Of a stretch of 64,000 nt of DNA, positions 31,939 through 42,131 are shown piece after piece (positions within the stretch are counted from its first letter, which is position 1; each line of letters opens with the position of its first letter). The notes under the pieces are model-generated. The model worked only from the letters and a program-made list of their open reading frames with translations. It made no database searches and was not told the DNA's origin. This DNA is from Dipteris shenzhenensis (Eukaryota; Polypodiophyta; Polypodiopsida; Gleicheniales): NCBI GenBank assembly GCA_047967505.1, contig CM106539.1. One strand, written 5' to 3'. The position numbers and the translations under genes are program-made.

Positions 31939-32500
31939 TGCAGCAGGGAGAAAGACTCAATCACTCTCTCTCCTACTGATGCAGACTGAGCTAACAGAAT
32001 AATGACTCACAAACACAAGTGGAAGCTGTGAGGTTGGTGTGAGAATCTGAGGATGAATATAACGGGCCTCCAAAGAGGGGAAAATGAACTGAATAAATGT
32101 CTGCCCAATAGGGCTGAATACGATTGTAGATAACTGAAAGAAAAAGTATTGTATGGAAGGAGAACCTTCACTGCAAAAGAATGGAGAAGTAATGTATGGG
32201 GGGGGAAGATCCCTCACTGTAGATCTGTGACCTGAGGGCTGCTCTGATGCAACCCTACTCTTGCTATCCAAGCGATGAAGCCTGGTCTGGAATGGAGATG
32301 CAGATGTAGATGCTGCAGGAGGGAGCTGGACTGCTGCTACCTGCCTGGCCTGATCCGCTTCTGAAGACCGCTGCTACCTGCCTGGCCCGATCTGGTCCTG
32401 AAGACTGCTGCTGGCTGGAGGTAAACCTGTCCTGGAATAGCCTCAAAGGTGGATGAGAAATGAGGCCAAGGGAGCTGGCTTTTATAGGCCCCAAGGCCTA
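31939..32500 (-). repeat. Gypsy-J 5' LTR, R-U5 and promoter part (far end unknown)
   Basis: The minus-strand LTR ends CTGCTGCA at 31939. A promoter-like GCCTATAAAAGCC is at 32489-32477. Two copies of a roughly 40-bp unit (GCTGCTACCTGCCTGGCC) occur at about 32330-32410. The LTR may extend to about 32700; no partner was found. It drives in the same direction as PAT. Confidence 0.7.
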
Positions 32501-33579
32501 GAACTGCACCGACCTAGGCCTGCCTAATTGGCCAACCCAAGTCTGATCTGTCCCGACCAGACTGGCAGGGTCTGCTGATGTCAGCCAACTGCCATGTGGC
32601 ACCCACATGGAGCCTGTGTGGCTGCTTGGCACGCTGCTGACGCAGCTCCTAGAAGCTCCTGGTGCTGCCTATGTGGATGCCAACAGGCTGCTGATTGCGC
32701 AAACCTAGCCAGCATGGCCACGGGCTGTATATGCCAATGACAATGAGGGGAAGGAGAGTCTTCCAGCCCCTGAATATATGTGTGATTATTCATTCATACA
32801 AATAAGTAAGAATCCATTCAAACCATAATAGATAAATAAATAGGCAGCAACAGCTTAAAACCTAAAGCCCTTGTGTGATCTGGATTAATAAGACTTTCCT
32901 TGAAAATTTGCTACGACATGCACAGAGCACAAGAGGACGCAAGTTTAAGGGCAACATGTAGATACAGCATAAACACACCTTGCACATAGAGCAAGGCCTG
33001 AAAAACTGCACCAATTCGACTGCATGCTGAGAGAAACGATAATAGGGCATTTAAGTGTACACTTCTCAGATACTTGTCCTTACATGAAAAAAGGTGTTAC
33101 TGTTGCCAAAGGAAACTCCGAGCTGAAATAGAGCTCAACTACAGCACTTTGAACTTGAAAAGTAGCCACACGATAACTTTTGTGCTCAATGCTAGGTCAC
33201 ATGCAGACAGAACTAGCCCTTTCCAATAGAACTACTAAATGCATAGAGACTTTAGCCATAACATGGCTAGACCAGGTTACTAGGCAAGAGAGACCTCAGT
33301 TTCACGGCTCTTTCATTCGTTGTTGTTTGTCTTTATGTCAATGCATCTCTACTTTAAAGAGTCATGTACCAGAGACTACGACTGGAATGATACGTGTCTT
33401 TGTTTGGCTATGACTATAGAAGAGGAAATAGTGCATTTTTATTCTGTACCGCACTTTCAAAAAAAGAGCGCTGAAAAATGATGCCGATGGGCTACAGCAT
33501 AATTAAGATAACCGTTATGATGGTTTGAGAGTCGTTATTCATAAGTAAAAATAATGGAATAAGTGGGGAGGTCCCTTAC
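32501..33579. other. PAT intron 1, proximal part
   Basis: No domain or repeat recognised on either strand. The stretch 32570-32760 is rich in CTG/CAG-type words and may be the start of the Gypsy-J LTR. Confidence 0.5.
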
Positions 33580-33621
33580 ATTGCTTCCTTTCCAGACTTC
33601 ATAAACTCGTTTCTCCACCAT
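33580..33621 (-). CDS. Plant DHHC-type protein S-acyltransferase, coding exon 1
   Basis: This is the first coding exon of a plant palmitoyltransferase (PAT), an integral membrane enzyme that attaches palmitate to cysteines of target proteins. Read on the minus strand, ATG at 33621 opens 14 codons giving MVEKRVYEVWKGSN, then a donor AAT|GTAAG at 33579. The RVY-VWKGSN block is the conserved N-terminal signature just before the first membrane segment of plant PATs, and an exon junction after the Asn fits the exon-2 sequence found 13.4 kb away. An in-frame TAA 18 bases upstream excludes an earlier start in this frame. Exon 2 at 20159-19974 continues in phase 0. The identification rests on recalled family sequence; the exact paralogue cannot be named. 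No gene other than PAT is recognised nearby. Confidence 0.8.
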
Positions 33622-34188
33622 GATGCACAACACCTCTTAAGGTAGTCAAAAAGACCATGAAAAATTTGGGGATATCCACGCTATGCCGATTACTAACGGT
33701 AAGCATTCCCTCGGTGGCGTTGCTTTCGTCCTGTTGGTCCAATCTCTGAGATAGCCAGTATACTTGAACCCAGAAATCTGTGCTTAAGAGTCCATACGTC
33801 CATTGGAGACAACGGCACAGTCTTGAAGAAAGCGTACAGAACAAAACAACCTACCGCTCACTCTGTACGAAATCAAGGATTCTACATTAGAGCCTCCGCT
33901 TAATTATAAAGTACGCCTCTATCACTGTCCGAGTGGCATGGCGATTTTCACGAAGATCTGCCCTCGTTCCATTATCACAAGCTGTTTCGTGATTACTGTC
34001 ATGTAACGAGTTCCAATGGCAGTGCCCACACAACTTGACAGCGAATTCTTTCTCAGTGCTAAATACCGGTTTTGTCGCTGTCGGCCGAATGCCACCAGCT
34101 GCAGCAGCAAAAAATCGGGGCGATCAGACAGATGCGGCAGCGTTTCTTGAAATGGCAAAGGATTAAGAAACGCAATCTTTGAAAACAA
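33599..34188 (-). promoter_or_regulatory. PAT 5' region with two upstream ORFs
   Basis: Directly upstream of the PAT start, the minus strand carries an 88-codon ORF (34188-33922) and an 81-codon ORF (33844-33599). The second overlaps the PAT start codon in another frame and ends about 20 nt beyond it. I recognise neither product. If the transcript starts upstream of them, they would act as upstream ORFs that lower translation of PAT. The transcription start and any 5' UTR intron are unknown, and I see no convincing TATA box. Confidence 0.35.
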
Positions 34189-34379
34189 GGCGTAATGCGT
34201 GTGGTCAATAAAGAGGAGAGAGTTCCCCTAAAGCAAACAATGCAGGAAGTTCAAGGGTGGAAGCAGGCAGGCAAACCTGCTGTGCGTAAAATCTCATCCC
34301 AAGGCATCACGATGGAGCGAAAGATCAGGGAAGTAAGCAAGGAGAGGCAAGAAAATGCTAACCTGAAGATGTTCTTGGC

Positions 34380-34640
34380 GGCAACTCCTGCTGCCGCTGC
34401 TGCTACTGCTTCTGCTTCTTCGTCGTCGTCGGCGTCTTCTTCTTCGGAGCGCTGCTGCTTCTGCTTCTGCTTCTGCTTCTTCTGGTTCTTCTTGTTCTTC
34501 TTGTTCGTCGAATCTGTAGCTCTACTTTCTGTTACGGCTTCTGCTTCTGCCGAGGCTTCTCCTTGTTCTTGTTGTTCTTGAAATCTGTAGCTCTACTTTC
34601 TGTTACTGGCTCTGCTTCTGCCTAGGCTTCTGCTAATGGT
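34380..34640. repeat. CTT/CTG-rich low-complexity tract with a 70-bp direct repeat
   Basis: Plus strand CTGCTTCTGCTTCTTCTT-type sequence. A unit containing GTAGCTCTACTTTCTGTTAC occurs twice, near 34515 and 34586. On the PAT transcript strand it reads as GAA/CAG repeats, about 0.8-1 kb upstream of the start codon. Confidence 0.8.
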
Positions 34641-35066
34641 TCGACTGCCCGTATTCTTCTTGTAGGAGCTCCAAATCTGGAGCTGTGTTTGCTGCTTAGC
34701 GCTTCGGATTCTGCGAATGCGTCTTCTTTCGATGGAGCTTTCGACAGCTCTACTACTATAAGGGAGACGGCCTTTCTTTTTATTTTTATGTTTCTTTCTG
34801 TTCCCTCATGTTCTTTTGCAGACCATGCCACGCTGGCTTTTTGCCACATCATCATTGATCACCACCTAGCTGACAGCCCCCTGTCACCGTCCACGTCATC
34901 ATGCCTCTCACCCGCCAATGTTCCCTCTTGCGACGAACTTACCACTACACAGGTGAGAGTGAAGGTCAAGAGAACCGCGGAATTGAGCACAGCTTAAGGG
35001 GAACATTCAACAAAACACAAGTCAGAGGTGCACAAAGTCAGTACTATTGATGTGCCAAACCAGGGT
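34641..35066. other. Unassigned upstream sequence
   Basis: Weak open frames on both strands, none recognised. It may include the PAT promoter, but no element can be pointed to. Confidence 0.4.
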
Positions 35067-35293
35067 AACACGGAAATAGTGTGGCAATTGCTTCAACCTT
35101 GTAAACGATCTGGACGCTATGTTAGTGTCTTATATGTAAGTCTCCAAGTTGACTTTGACGATATGCCAAACCATGATAATATACAAAGTGTGACCATGGT
35201 AACATACAAATAGTGTAGGGCAACCTTCAATCTTGTTAAAGAATCAAGAAGATGCGTTAGTGTCCTATATGTAAGCACCCATGTTGACTTTAA
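35067..35293. repeat. Two-copy tandem repeat, about 133 bp
   Basis: Both units (from 35067 and about 35200) share AAATAGTGT, TTGTTAGTGT-like and ATATGTAAG words ending in GTTGACTTT. They are about 75-80% alike by eye. Confidence 0.75.
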
Positions 35294-36005
35294 GTACCAT
35301 GGTGCACATCGGGGTAGTGAGATCCCTCCCAACTACCACTGAGGAGCAAACCCATATTCCCATGCCCTATCGGGTCTAGTGTATAGCCTCCTCATTGTAT
35401 CCATCTAAGCTTCAAGATCACACATACTCTTTACTTCTTTGATTTTATCCCTTCGAGGTTCTCATTACTCTTTCACATGTGCAAGTCAACTTTATCGTAT
35501 GTCTTTTACCACTTAAAGATGGGTGCCTTCATGATGTGCACGGAACTTTTCTCACCCACCCTTTGCGTATGACATGCATCATTGCATTTAGTTTATATGT
35601 CCTGAAGGAACTAATGTATGCTTCATGGCATATAGCTAGCATTTGATATATGTTTGTGTATTGGGTCCAACAAGTGTGTTTTAAAAAAAAGTATCCATAT
35701 GTGCCCTCCATTTTAGCTAGATTAGCATATGGCTCTTAGGGCATTCCTAGAAGGGGATTTTTTTAATTGAGGAAATTACATGCCATACACATGCATGAGG
35801 GGATGAAATAAATGCATATCCCAGGTGAATTTACAAAGGAGGCATTTTAAGTGAAATTTTATAATAGATGGGGGTGAATAATTAGATGTAAATGTTTATT
35901 GTATAGGGGTATGTTAAATGCATGCTTCTTGCCTAGTGCTACACAAGCTTAGATATAGGCCCCCCATTTTTAAGTGGAACATCATTAGATTTGTTGTTCT
36001 CGAAA
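35294..36005. other. Unassigned AT-rich intergenic sequence
   Basis: No gene or element recognised. Confidence 0.5.
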
Positions 36006-36470
36006 ATGTATTGAGACTAAAATTCCTCTTAAATTTGAAATAAGGCAAATTTGAGTTTTGTTTTTGAATAAGATCCTAAATGCGTGACTCTTTCTGTACT
36101 AGTATTGAAGTAGCAAGATATGTGTTTACTTATCTTTTCTATTTGGTACTTGTAATTTGGGATGTATTGAGACAATCGTGAATTCATCTCAAATCTAAAA
36201 TAAGGCAGCTTGAAGTTTTGCTTTTAAATACGATTCTAAACCTTTCTACATTACTATTGATGTAGCACTATATGTGTTTACTTATCTTTTATATTTGGTA
36301 CTTGTTATTTTTGTTCTGGACAATGTATTGAGACTAAATTGTGAATTGATCTCAAATCTAAAATAAAGCAACTTGAAGTTTTGTTTTTAAACACGATCCT
36401 AAAAGCGTGAACCTTTCTATATTACTATTGGAGTAGCAATATATGTGTTTGCTACTTGGTATTTTCTCAT
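36006..36470. repeat. Three-copy satellite-like repeat, about 160 bp
   Basis: Units start at 36006, 36162 and 36323 with ATGTATTGAGAC and share CTCAAATCTAAAATAA, TTGAAGTTTTG and GTGTTTACTTATCTTT. Spacing is 156 and 161 bp, near a nucleosome-length satellite monomer. Confidence 0.85.
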
Positions 36471-37350
36471 GCAAAGAAGGGCCGTGTATGAGGAGGATAT
36501 CGTCCATGATTCTAAAGTTTAAAAGATGGGTTCCACATACATAACATGCCATCATATAACTCGCTACTTTAAAGCATATGACGAGGTATCTATAGAAAGA
36601 ATATCCTCCATGATTCTTTATTTTGAAAGATGGCTTATCCATATATAACATGTGGTTATATGCATAGAATGTTACACTATTGAACTAAATCAATCAATTT
36701 TCATCCTGTAAACAAATCTTGTATACGACCTTCCTCAGCTCTGTAAACAAAATGATCGCCCATGCATGTATGACTAAAAGAGACACCTACTCATTCCACA
36801 ATCGCAAGCCCTTAGCCTCCTTTATCACTTATAACGGTGTACTACCATTAGGTATTCTTATAGATACTATTCTTCTCTAGTTCGTTTATTTAAAATGTTA
36901 TGAGTCTTTGTCTACTTTTCATAATTTATGTATAGCATAGTTTAACCATCTAACAAAAATATGGTTTATTAATAAGCTACAAATAAATCGTAACATGCAT
37001 TAGAAATCACCTATTACCACACATAATTTGGTTTATACATGGACATTTATGCTTGTATGAGGGGATGCACAAAACCTTACAGGCATTTACAAGCAATGCT
37101 TATTTTCTCTCACACGGCTACATCCAAAAACCCCTTAATAGGGTCTTCATCTCAAACATTATTTAGTTGCTGAAGAAAAGGACTTCAATTAATTTATGTA
37201 CCATTTTATACAATTATTATCACATGCTTTTACAAACATATAAAAATTTATGTACCATATTCTATAATTCTAGTCACATAATACTACAAACCTACAATTT
37301 TCACACCAAAATTGACATAAGATATCCATGTATGAAAAATACAATTTGAT
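36471..37350. other. Unassigned AT-rich sequence
   Basis: A weak pair of similar segments (CATGATTCTnnATTTTnAAAGATGG-like) occurs near 36505 and 36608. Otherwise nothing recognised. Confidence 0.45.
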
Positions 37351-37545
37351 AAGAAAAGGTTGATTCACACCATGTGGGGAAAAAGTTTGATACACACCAT
37401 GACACTTGGGTAAGAAAGGTTTATGCACACCATGACACATGGGGGAAAAAGATCCATTCACACCATGACACATGGGGAAAGAAGATTGGTCCACATAGGG
37501 ACAAATGGGGAAAAAAGTTGATCAACACCTGGACACATTGGGAAA
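37351..37545. repeat. Minisatellite, about 32-bp unit, six copies
   Basis: The unit resembles CACACCATGACACATGGGG followed by an A-run and TTGAT. Six imperfect copies lie head to tail, 30-34 bp each. Confidence 0.9.
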
Positions 37546-38219
37546 AAAGGTCAAGGTAGTACTCGTACTGCTCAAAATTTATCAACAGTTCTTTCATGCC
37601 TTGCTTTTTATCGTGTATTTATGAATGGCTCAAGCTCATACTAGGGTTTTGGTCACCTATAGTCATGTCGTTGTGCGTCCTAGCATAGGTGTTCACAAGT
37701 GTAGCATAGGTCCTCAAGTGGTGTGGTTAGAGGTGTAGGATAAAGCATGGAAAGCATATCTCATGCACGCGTGGGTGAGGATAACAATGATGGATGGAGG
37801 CTCTCGCCTCCACAGGAGTTCAAGGATTTAGAAGGGTGTTGCAAGATTCAGAAGAGGGATAAGGTTGAGAGAGCTAGCTAGGAGTTCTAAGGTATAGAGA
37901 GGGTTGCAGGGTTTAGGAGGAGTTCAAGGTTGAGGAGTGGAGAGCTAGTATCCTTCGTGACTTCAAAGGATAAAGGGTTGAGGAGGAGGGTCAAGGGAGG
38001 AAGGAAAAGGGTTGAGGAGGAGCATCAAGGGAGGAAGGAGGAGGTGGAGGGAGGTAAAGGTATAGGGAGGAGAAGGAGAAGGGAGGAGGAGGAGGAGGGA
38101 GGGCGAAGAGGGAGGAGGAGGAGGAGGTAGTGTAAGGAGGAGGAGGAAGAGATGGGAAGAAGGAGTAGAGGGTAGGGAGTTCAAGGGTAAGGGCATGCTA
38201 GAACACGGTAGTGTATGGG
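37546..38219. repeat. GGA-rich purine tract within unassigned sequence
   Basis: 37966-38160 is almost pure purine with GAGGAGGAG runs, a sequence able to form triplex or G-rich structures. 37546-37965 shows loosely repeated AGGAGTTCAAGG words. No gene. Confidence 0.8.
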
Positions 38220-38446
38220 TGTTGAGAATCCATGCTCAACATCATGTGATCATATGTGCATAGCACTAACCCAATAGAGTGCTATAAAGGAAAGGGCTAG
38301 ATGCCCTAACCCTAAGCCTAAAAGGGTTTGTATATATTCTACATTTTCAACTAAATCTAGTGTACAGTTAGTCATTTGTGGTGTGCTCTCTAGTTGTGTC
38401 CTCTCTCCTCATCTCCACTCTTCTCCTCTCCCCTCTTCATATATTC
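38220..38446 (+). repeat. Copia-K 5' LTR
   Basis: Starts TGTTGAGAATCC. The right end is approximate because the terminal TTTTGTCA of the family is lost. It contains CCCTAACCCTAA, a plant telomere-like word, and TATATATT. Confidence 0.85.
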
Positions 38447-38852
38447 CTAAATAGTTCCTACTTGGAGTTAGTCCCAGTGCTCACATTCAGTTTCACATTA
38501 TCATATTAATTGAAACCTGACATTCCATAGTTCAGTGAGCAGACTTCAGATTGTTTAGAGGTATTGATTGACTGATCAGTGGTGGGTAGATAGCACATGA
38601 TTTGATTTCACACATGCATGCCATCATTTGTAAAGCCTATTTGGCTATTTTTCGGCATTGTGCGCATCATTTCAAGCCTTTTAAAGCCTCTTGGATATTC
38701 CCAGCATCATTTGCCACAAGCCTTGTAATAGATTGGATTTTATATTGCAGTTCTCTCTTCACCAACAGTTCAAATTTCACTTGATACAGTCAATGCTTTG
38801 CAGTTGATTCAGACAATGATTTCACAGACACTTTGACTACATTTCTTGCACC

Positions 38853-41457
38853 ATGTCTACAACTAGCAACCTCAATCTAGAGGCATCTGCTAAGCGATCC
38901 AATTACGGCACATGGAAATACTGAATGATAATCATTCTTGTACTTCAGGACAAATGGGAGTATGTCGACGGGTCTACACCTAGCCACTTTCTGCAAAATG
39001 GCACAATAAATACGGACATGTCAATTTCAAAAGCTTGATAGAGCTCAAAAATAAGAATATGACAATTGGAATCTTAAAGCTTTAGTTTCTTGGAAAAGTT
39101 TGTGAAGCATGATGCTCTAGTAAAGAAAAGCAAACCAACTTCAGTAGAAGCACCTCTCAAGCAAGAGGTATTCTTGATTTGATTCATAAAGATGTATGGG
39201 GTTATGCCCAGACCTGCAGCATCAATGATTCACTTTACTACTTGACTCTCATCGATGATTATAGCAGATATTGTTGGGTCTACTTTTTGAAAGAGAAACC
39301 TAAAGTCTTTTCCAGATTTCAAGAATTCAAAGCGATGGTAGAAAACCAGACAGGTAGAAAGATCAATGTCATGAGATCAGATAAAGGAGGTGAATACATG
39401 TCTTTAGCATTCATGAACTTTTGTAGAAATCGCGGCATTTGAAGAGACATTTCACTTGTGCAAATACTCCTCAACAAAATGCAAGAGCTAAAGGAAGAAT
39501 ATTACTTTAGCAGCAGACAGTACTAGAGCAATGCTTAGTGAGAAGCATCTTCCAAATCAGTATTTGGTAGAAGCAATAGTCATTGCAAACTACTTGCTTA
39601 ATCGGCTTCCAACCAAACCGATTCAGGGTATGACACCTTATGAAGCATTCACTAGACAAAAGCCATGCATTGGGCATCTTCGTATATTTGGTTGCATAGC
39701 ATATTCCCACATATATGACGACCATCACGCATAAAATTGGATGTGAAGTCACGTAAATGCATCATGGTTGGCTACAGTGAAGAAAGTAAAGCATACAAGT
39801 TGTATGATTCGATCAACCAAAAGGTCATTATCTCTAGAGATGTAATCTTTGATGAAGAATCAGAATGGAAGACATCAAATACATAGGAGCTAGACACACC
39901 GATTACACAGTCATCTACTGAAAAGGTTGACGAAGAAGAGTAGGAATTGCCAGAAGCACCCTAAGAAGGGCAACATCAACTTAGATGGTTTGCTAGGGAA
40001 AGCAGACCACCAGCCAGATTAACACTCAGAAAGGCAAAGTAATTCAGGTTGAAATCACCAACTACGCTCTTATCACTACCATCATGGCTACAGAAGAGCC
40101 AACGTACTTCAAAGACGTAGTTGACAAGCAAGAATGGCAAACTACTATGAATGAAGAAATGGAAGCTTTGTACAAGAATAATACTTGGGAATTATGTGAC
40201 CTTCCACTAGGAAAGAAGGCCATAACAAACAAATGGGTATACAAAGTGAAGTACAATCCAGATGGAAGCATTGAAAGATATTAAGCCAAACTAGTTGCAA
40301 AAGGATTTGCACAGTAATATGGTCAAGACTATGAGAAGACTTATGCTCCCATAGCAAAGATGGATTCCATATGGTTCTTGATATCACTAGCAACCCTCAA
40401 CAAATGGGATGTGTATTAGCTCGATGTCAAGATTGCATTTCTCAATGGTTACCTAGACGAGGAAGTCTACATGCAACAACCAACAAGTTATGTTGAACTA
40501 GGAAAAGAGAATCAAATTTGCCATCTTAAAAAAAAAATTTACGGCTTAAAGCAAGCACCCAAAAGTTGGTACATTAGAATAGACAAGTATTTTTCTATTC
40601 GGGGATACATAAAGTCCAATGTAGATCATACTCTCTACTACAAAGTTCGAGGGGAAGACATTACTATTGCATTTTTGTATGTAGATGATCTGATTGTGAC
40701 TGGAAGCAATGATAGCTTCATCAAGAAGTTGAAACAAGACTTATCTACGGAGTTTGACATCAAAGATCTTGGACTTATGCATTATTTTCTTGGAATTGAG
40801 TTCTGGAGAGATTCAGACAACACCTTTAAGAGTTGGGTTCCTAAAGAAGTTTCATATGGCAGATTGCATGATTGCAGCCACTCCCATGGAACAGAGTTTG
40901 AAACTTATAAGTCAATGATAGGTACTATAGGCAACTCATCGGATCTCTTATATATCTAACTATCACACGGCTAGATATTTGTTATGCAGGAAGCTCACTA
41001 GCACAGTTTATGGAAAATCCAAAATAGTCTCACTAGAATACAGCCAAAAGAGTCTTGAGATACATCAGAGGTACAAGACAGTTTGGAATAGAAGTCATCC
41101 AAGGTTGCATGGATATTGTGACAATGACTATGCTAGAGATCATGAGACCAGGAGATTGACTCAGGGATATGCATTTTTGGCTTAGAAGACTATTGTTAAG
41201 AATAGATTACTTTGAATCAAAGCCAACAACAATATATTGTGATAATCAATCGGCTCAAGCATTGGCCAAGAATCCAGTATATAACTCCAGGACAAAGCAC
41301 ATTGATGTTAGAGAAAACTTTATCAGAGAAAGAGAGCTACTTGGTGACATCACACTACAACATTGTGATAGCAAAGAATATGTTGTAGACATCTTTACCA
41401 AACCACTCGGTAAAGAGCTTTTCAAGAAGCACCAACAAGCTCTTGGCTTGACATAGA
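38853..41457 (+). pseudogene. Copia-K gag start and pol remnant
   Basis: ATG at 38853 gives MSTTSNLNLEASAKRSNYGT, the gag start. At about 38990 it jumps to the pre-integrase region. Integrase is read at 39179-39750 (HKDVWGYAQT, LTLIDDYSRYCWVYF, MRSDKGGEYMSLAF, with the Glu motif broken near 39480). RT is at 40048-40960: EWQTTMNEEMEALYKNNTWE, NKWVYKVKYNPDGS, YGLKQAPKSWY and AFLYVDDLIVTGS, so the catalytic Asp pair is intact. RNase H is at about 41080-41456 (NDYARDHETRR, YCDNQSAQALAKNPVY, VDIFTKPLGKELFKKH). About ten stops or shifts lie between. Confidence 0.9.
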
Positions 41458-41574
41458 GGAAGGAAATTCCCATTAAAGGGGTGTGATGGAATATAATGCT
41501 CAGTCCTTCTTTGATTCCCCAAAATCATCATTTTGAGGGAAGGCCTACTTCATGATGTAGATCTTGAGGGAAGG

Positions 41575-41803
41575 GGTTGAGAAACCATGCTGAACACCAT
41601 GTGATCATATGTGCATAGCACTAACCCAATAGAGTGCTATAAAGGAAAGGATTAGATGTCCTAACCCTAACCCTAAAAGTGTTTATATATATACTACATT
41701 TTCAACAAATCTAGTGTACAGTTAGTCATTTGTGGTGTGCTCTCTAGGTGTGTCATCTCTCCTCATCTCCACTCTTCTCCTTTTTCCTCTTCATATTTTG
41801 TTA
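41575..41803 (+). repeat. Copia-K 3' LTR
   Basis: Follows the purine run TTGAGGGAAGG and starts GGTTGAGA (T to G at the first base). It ends TTTTGTTA before the ATGGG duplication. It contains two consecutive CCCTAA units. Confidence 0.85.
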
Positions 41804-41930
41804 ATGGGATCATGGACACAATGGAGATCAATCACATGAACACATAAGTGAACTTGAACATTGAACTCGAAAGAGTGGGAGCTTCATTCCATTGAGAGAA
41901 ATTTATACATTTTGGTCTCTACACAATTTG

Positions 41931-42131
41931 AAGGAACCTCAAGGGTGGGATTTCTTTTGTAGGAGACCTCTTGGATAAGAGTCCCTCCACTTTTTGTAAG
42001 AACGTCAAGGGTGGGACCTTTTTTGTAGGACACCTCTTGGGTAAGAGTCTCTACACTTTTTGGAGGGACCTTTGGGGCCTCTAAACTTTGTGGGGGGACT
42101 TCTTTGGTCTCTACACTTCTTGGGGGGACCT
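41931..42131. repeat. Tandem repeat of about 66 bp decaying into about 33 bp
   Basis: Units 41931-41997 and 41998-42063 share TCAAGGGTGGGA and GTAGGA-ACCTCTTGG. Half-length units with GGGGGGACnTC follow. On the minus strand the array is open and encodes a repeated VPP-SVET motif, probably by chance. Confidence 0.85.

Larger units (their letters stand above)
20160..33579 (-). other. PAT intron 1, 13.4 kb, filled with retrotransposon remains
   Basis: This interval separates the two PAT exons. It begins with GTAAGG at 33579 and ends with TTTGTGCAG at 20160. Its content, in transcript order, is about 1 kb of unrecognised sequence, a Gypsy remnant in sense orientation, and a Copia gag remnant, Gypsy gag, Copia RNase H and LINE sequence in antisense, and finally CT/GT microsatellites and a duplicated acceptor. 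Genic introns of this size built from transposons are known in gymnosperms and ferns. That splicing spans the whole interval is inferred from matching exon phases. Confidence 0.75.
38220..41803 (+). mobile_element. Copia-K: internally deleted Ty1/Copia with LTRs
   Basis: A 3.6-kb element flanked by a perfect 5-bp duplication ATGGG (38215-38219 and 41804-41808). The LTRs (38220 to about 38446 and 41575-41803) differ at fewer than 20 positions. Gag is reduced to its start and the protease is missing; integrase, RT and RNase H remain with several stops. No primer-binding site is seen at the left LTR border. The family is the same as Copia-M, 2 kb away in the opposite orientation. Confidence 0.9.

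Noticed and set aside
34195-34581. 128-codon plus-strand frame with poly-Ala/Ser and poly-Cys/Phe stretches
   Set aside because: Encoded by CTT/CTG repeats upstream of PAT on the opposite strand; no family features.
37930-38196. Arg/Glu/Gly-rich and Leu/Pro/Ser-rich frames
   Set aside because: Both derive from the GGA purine tract.
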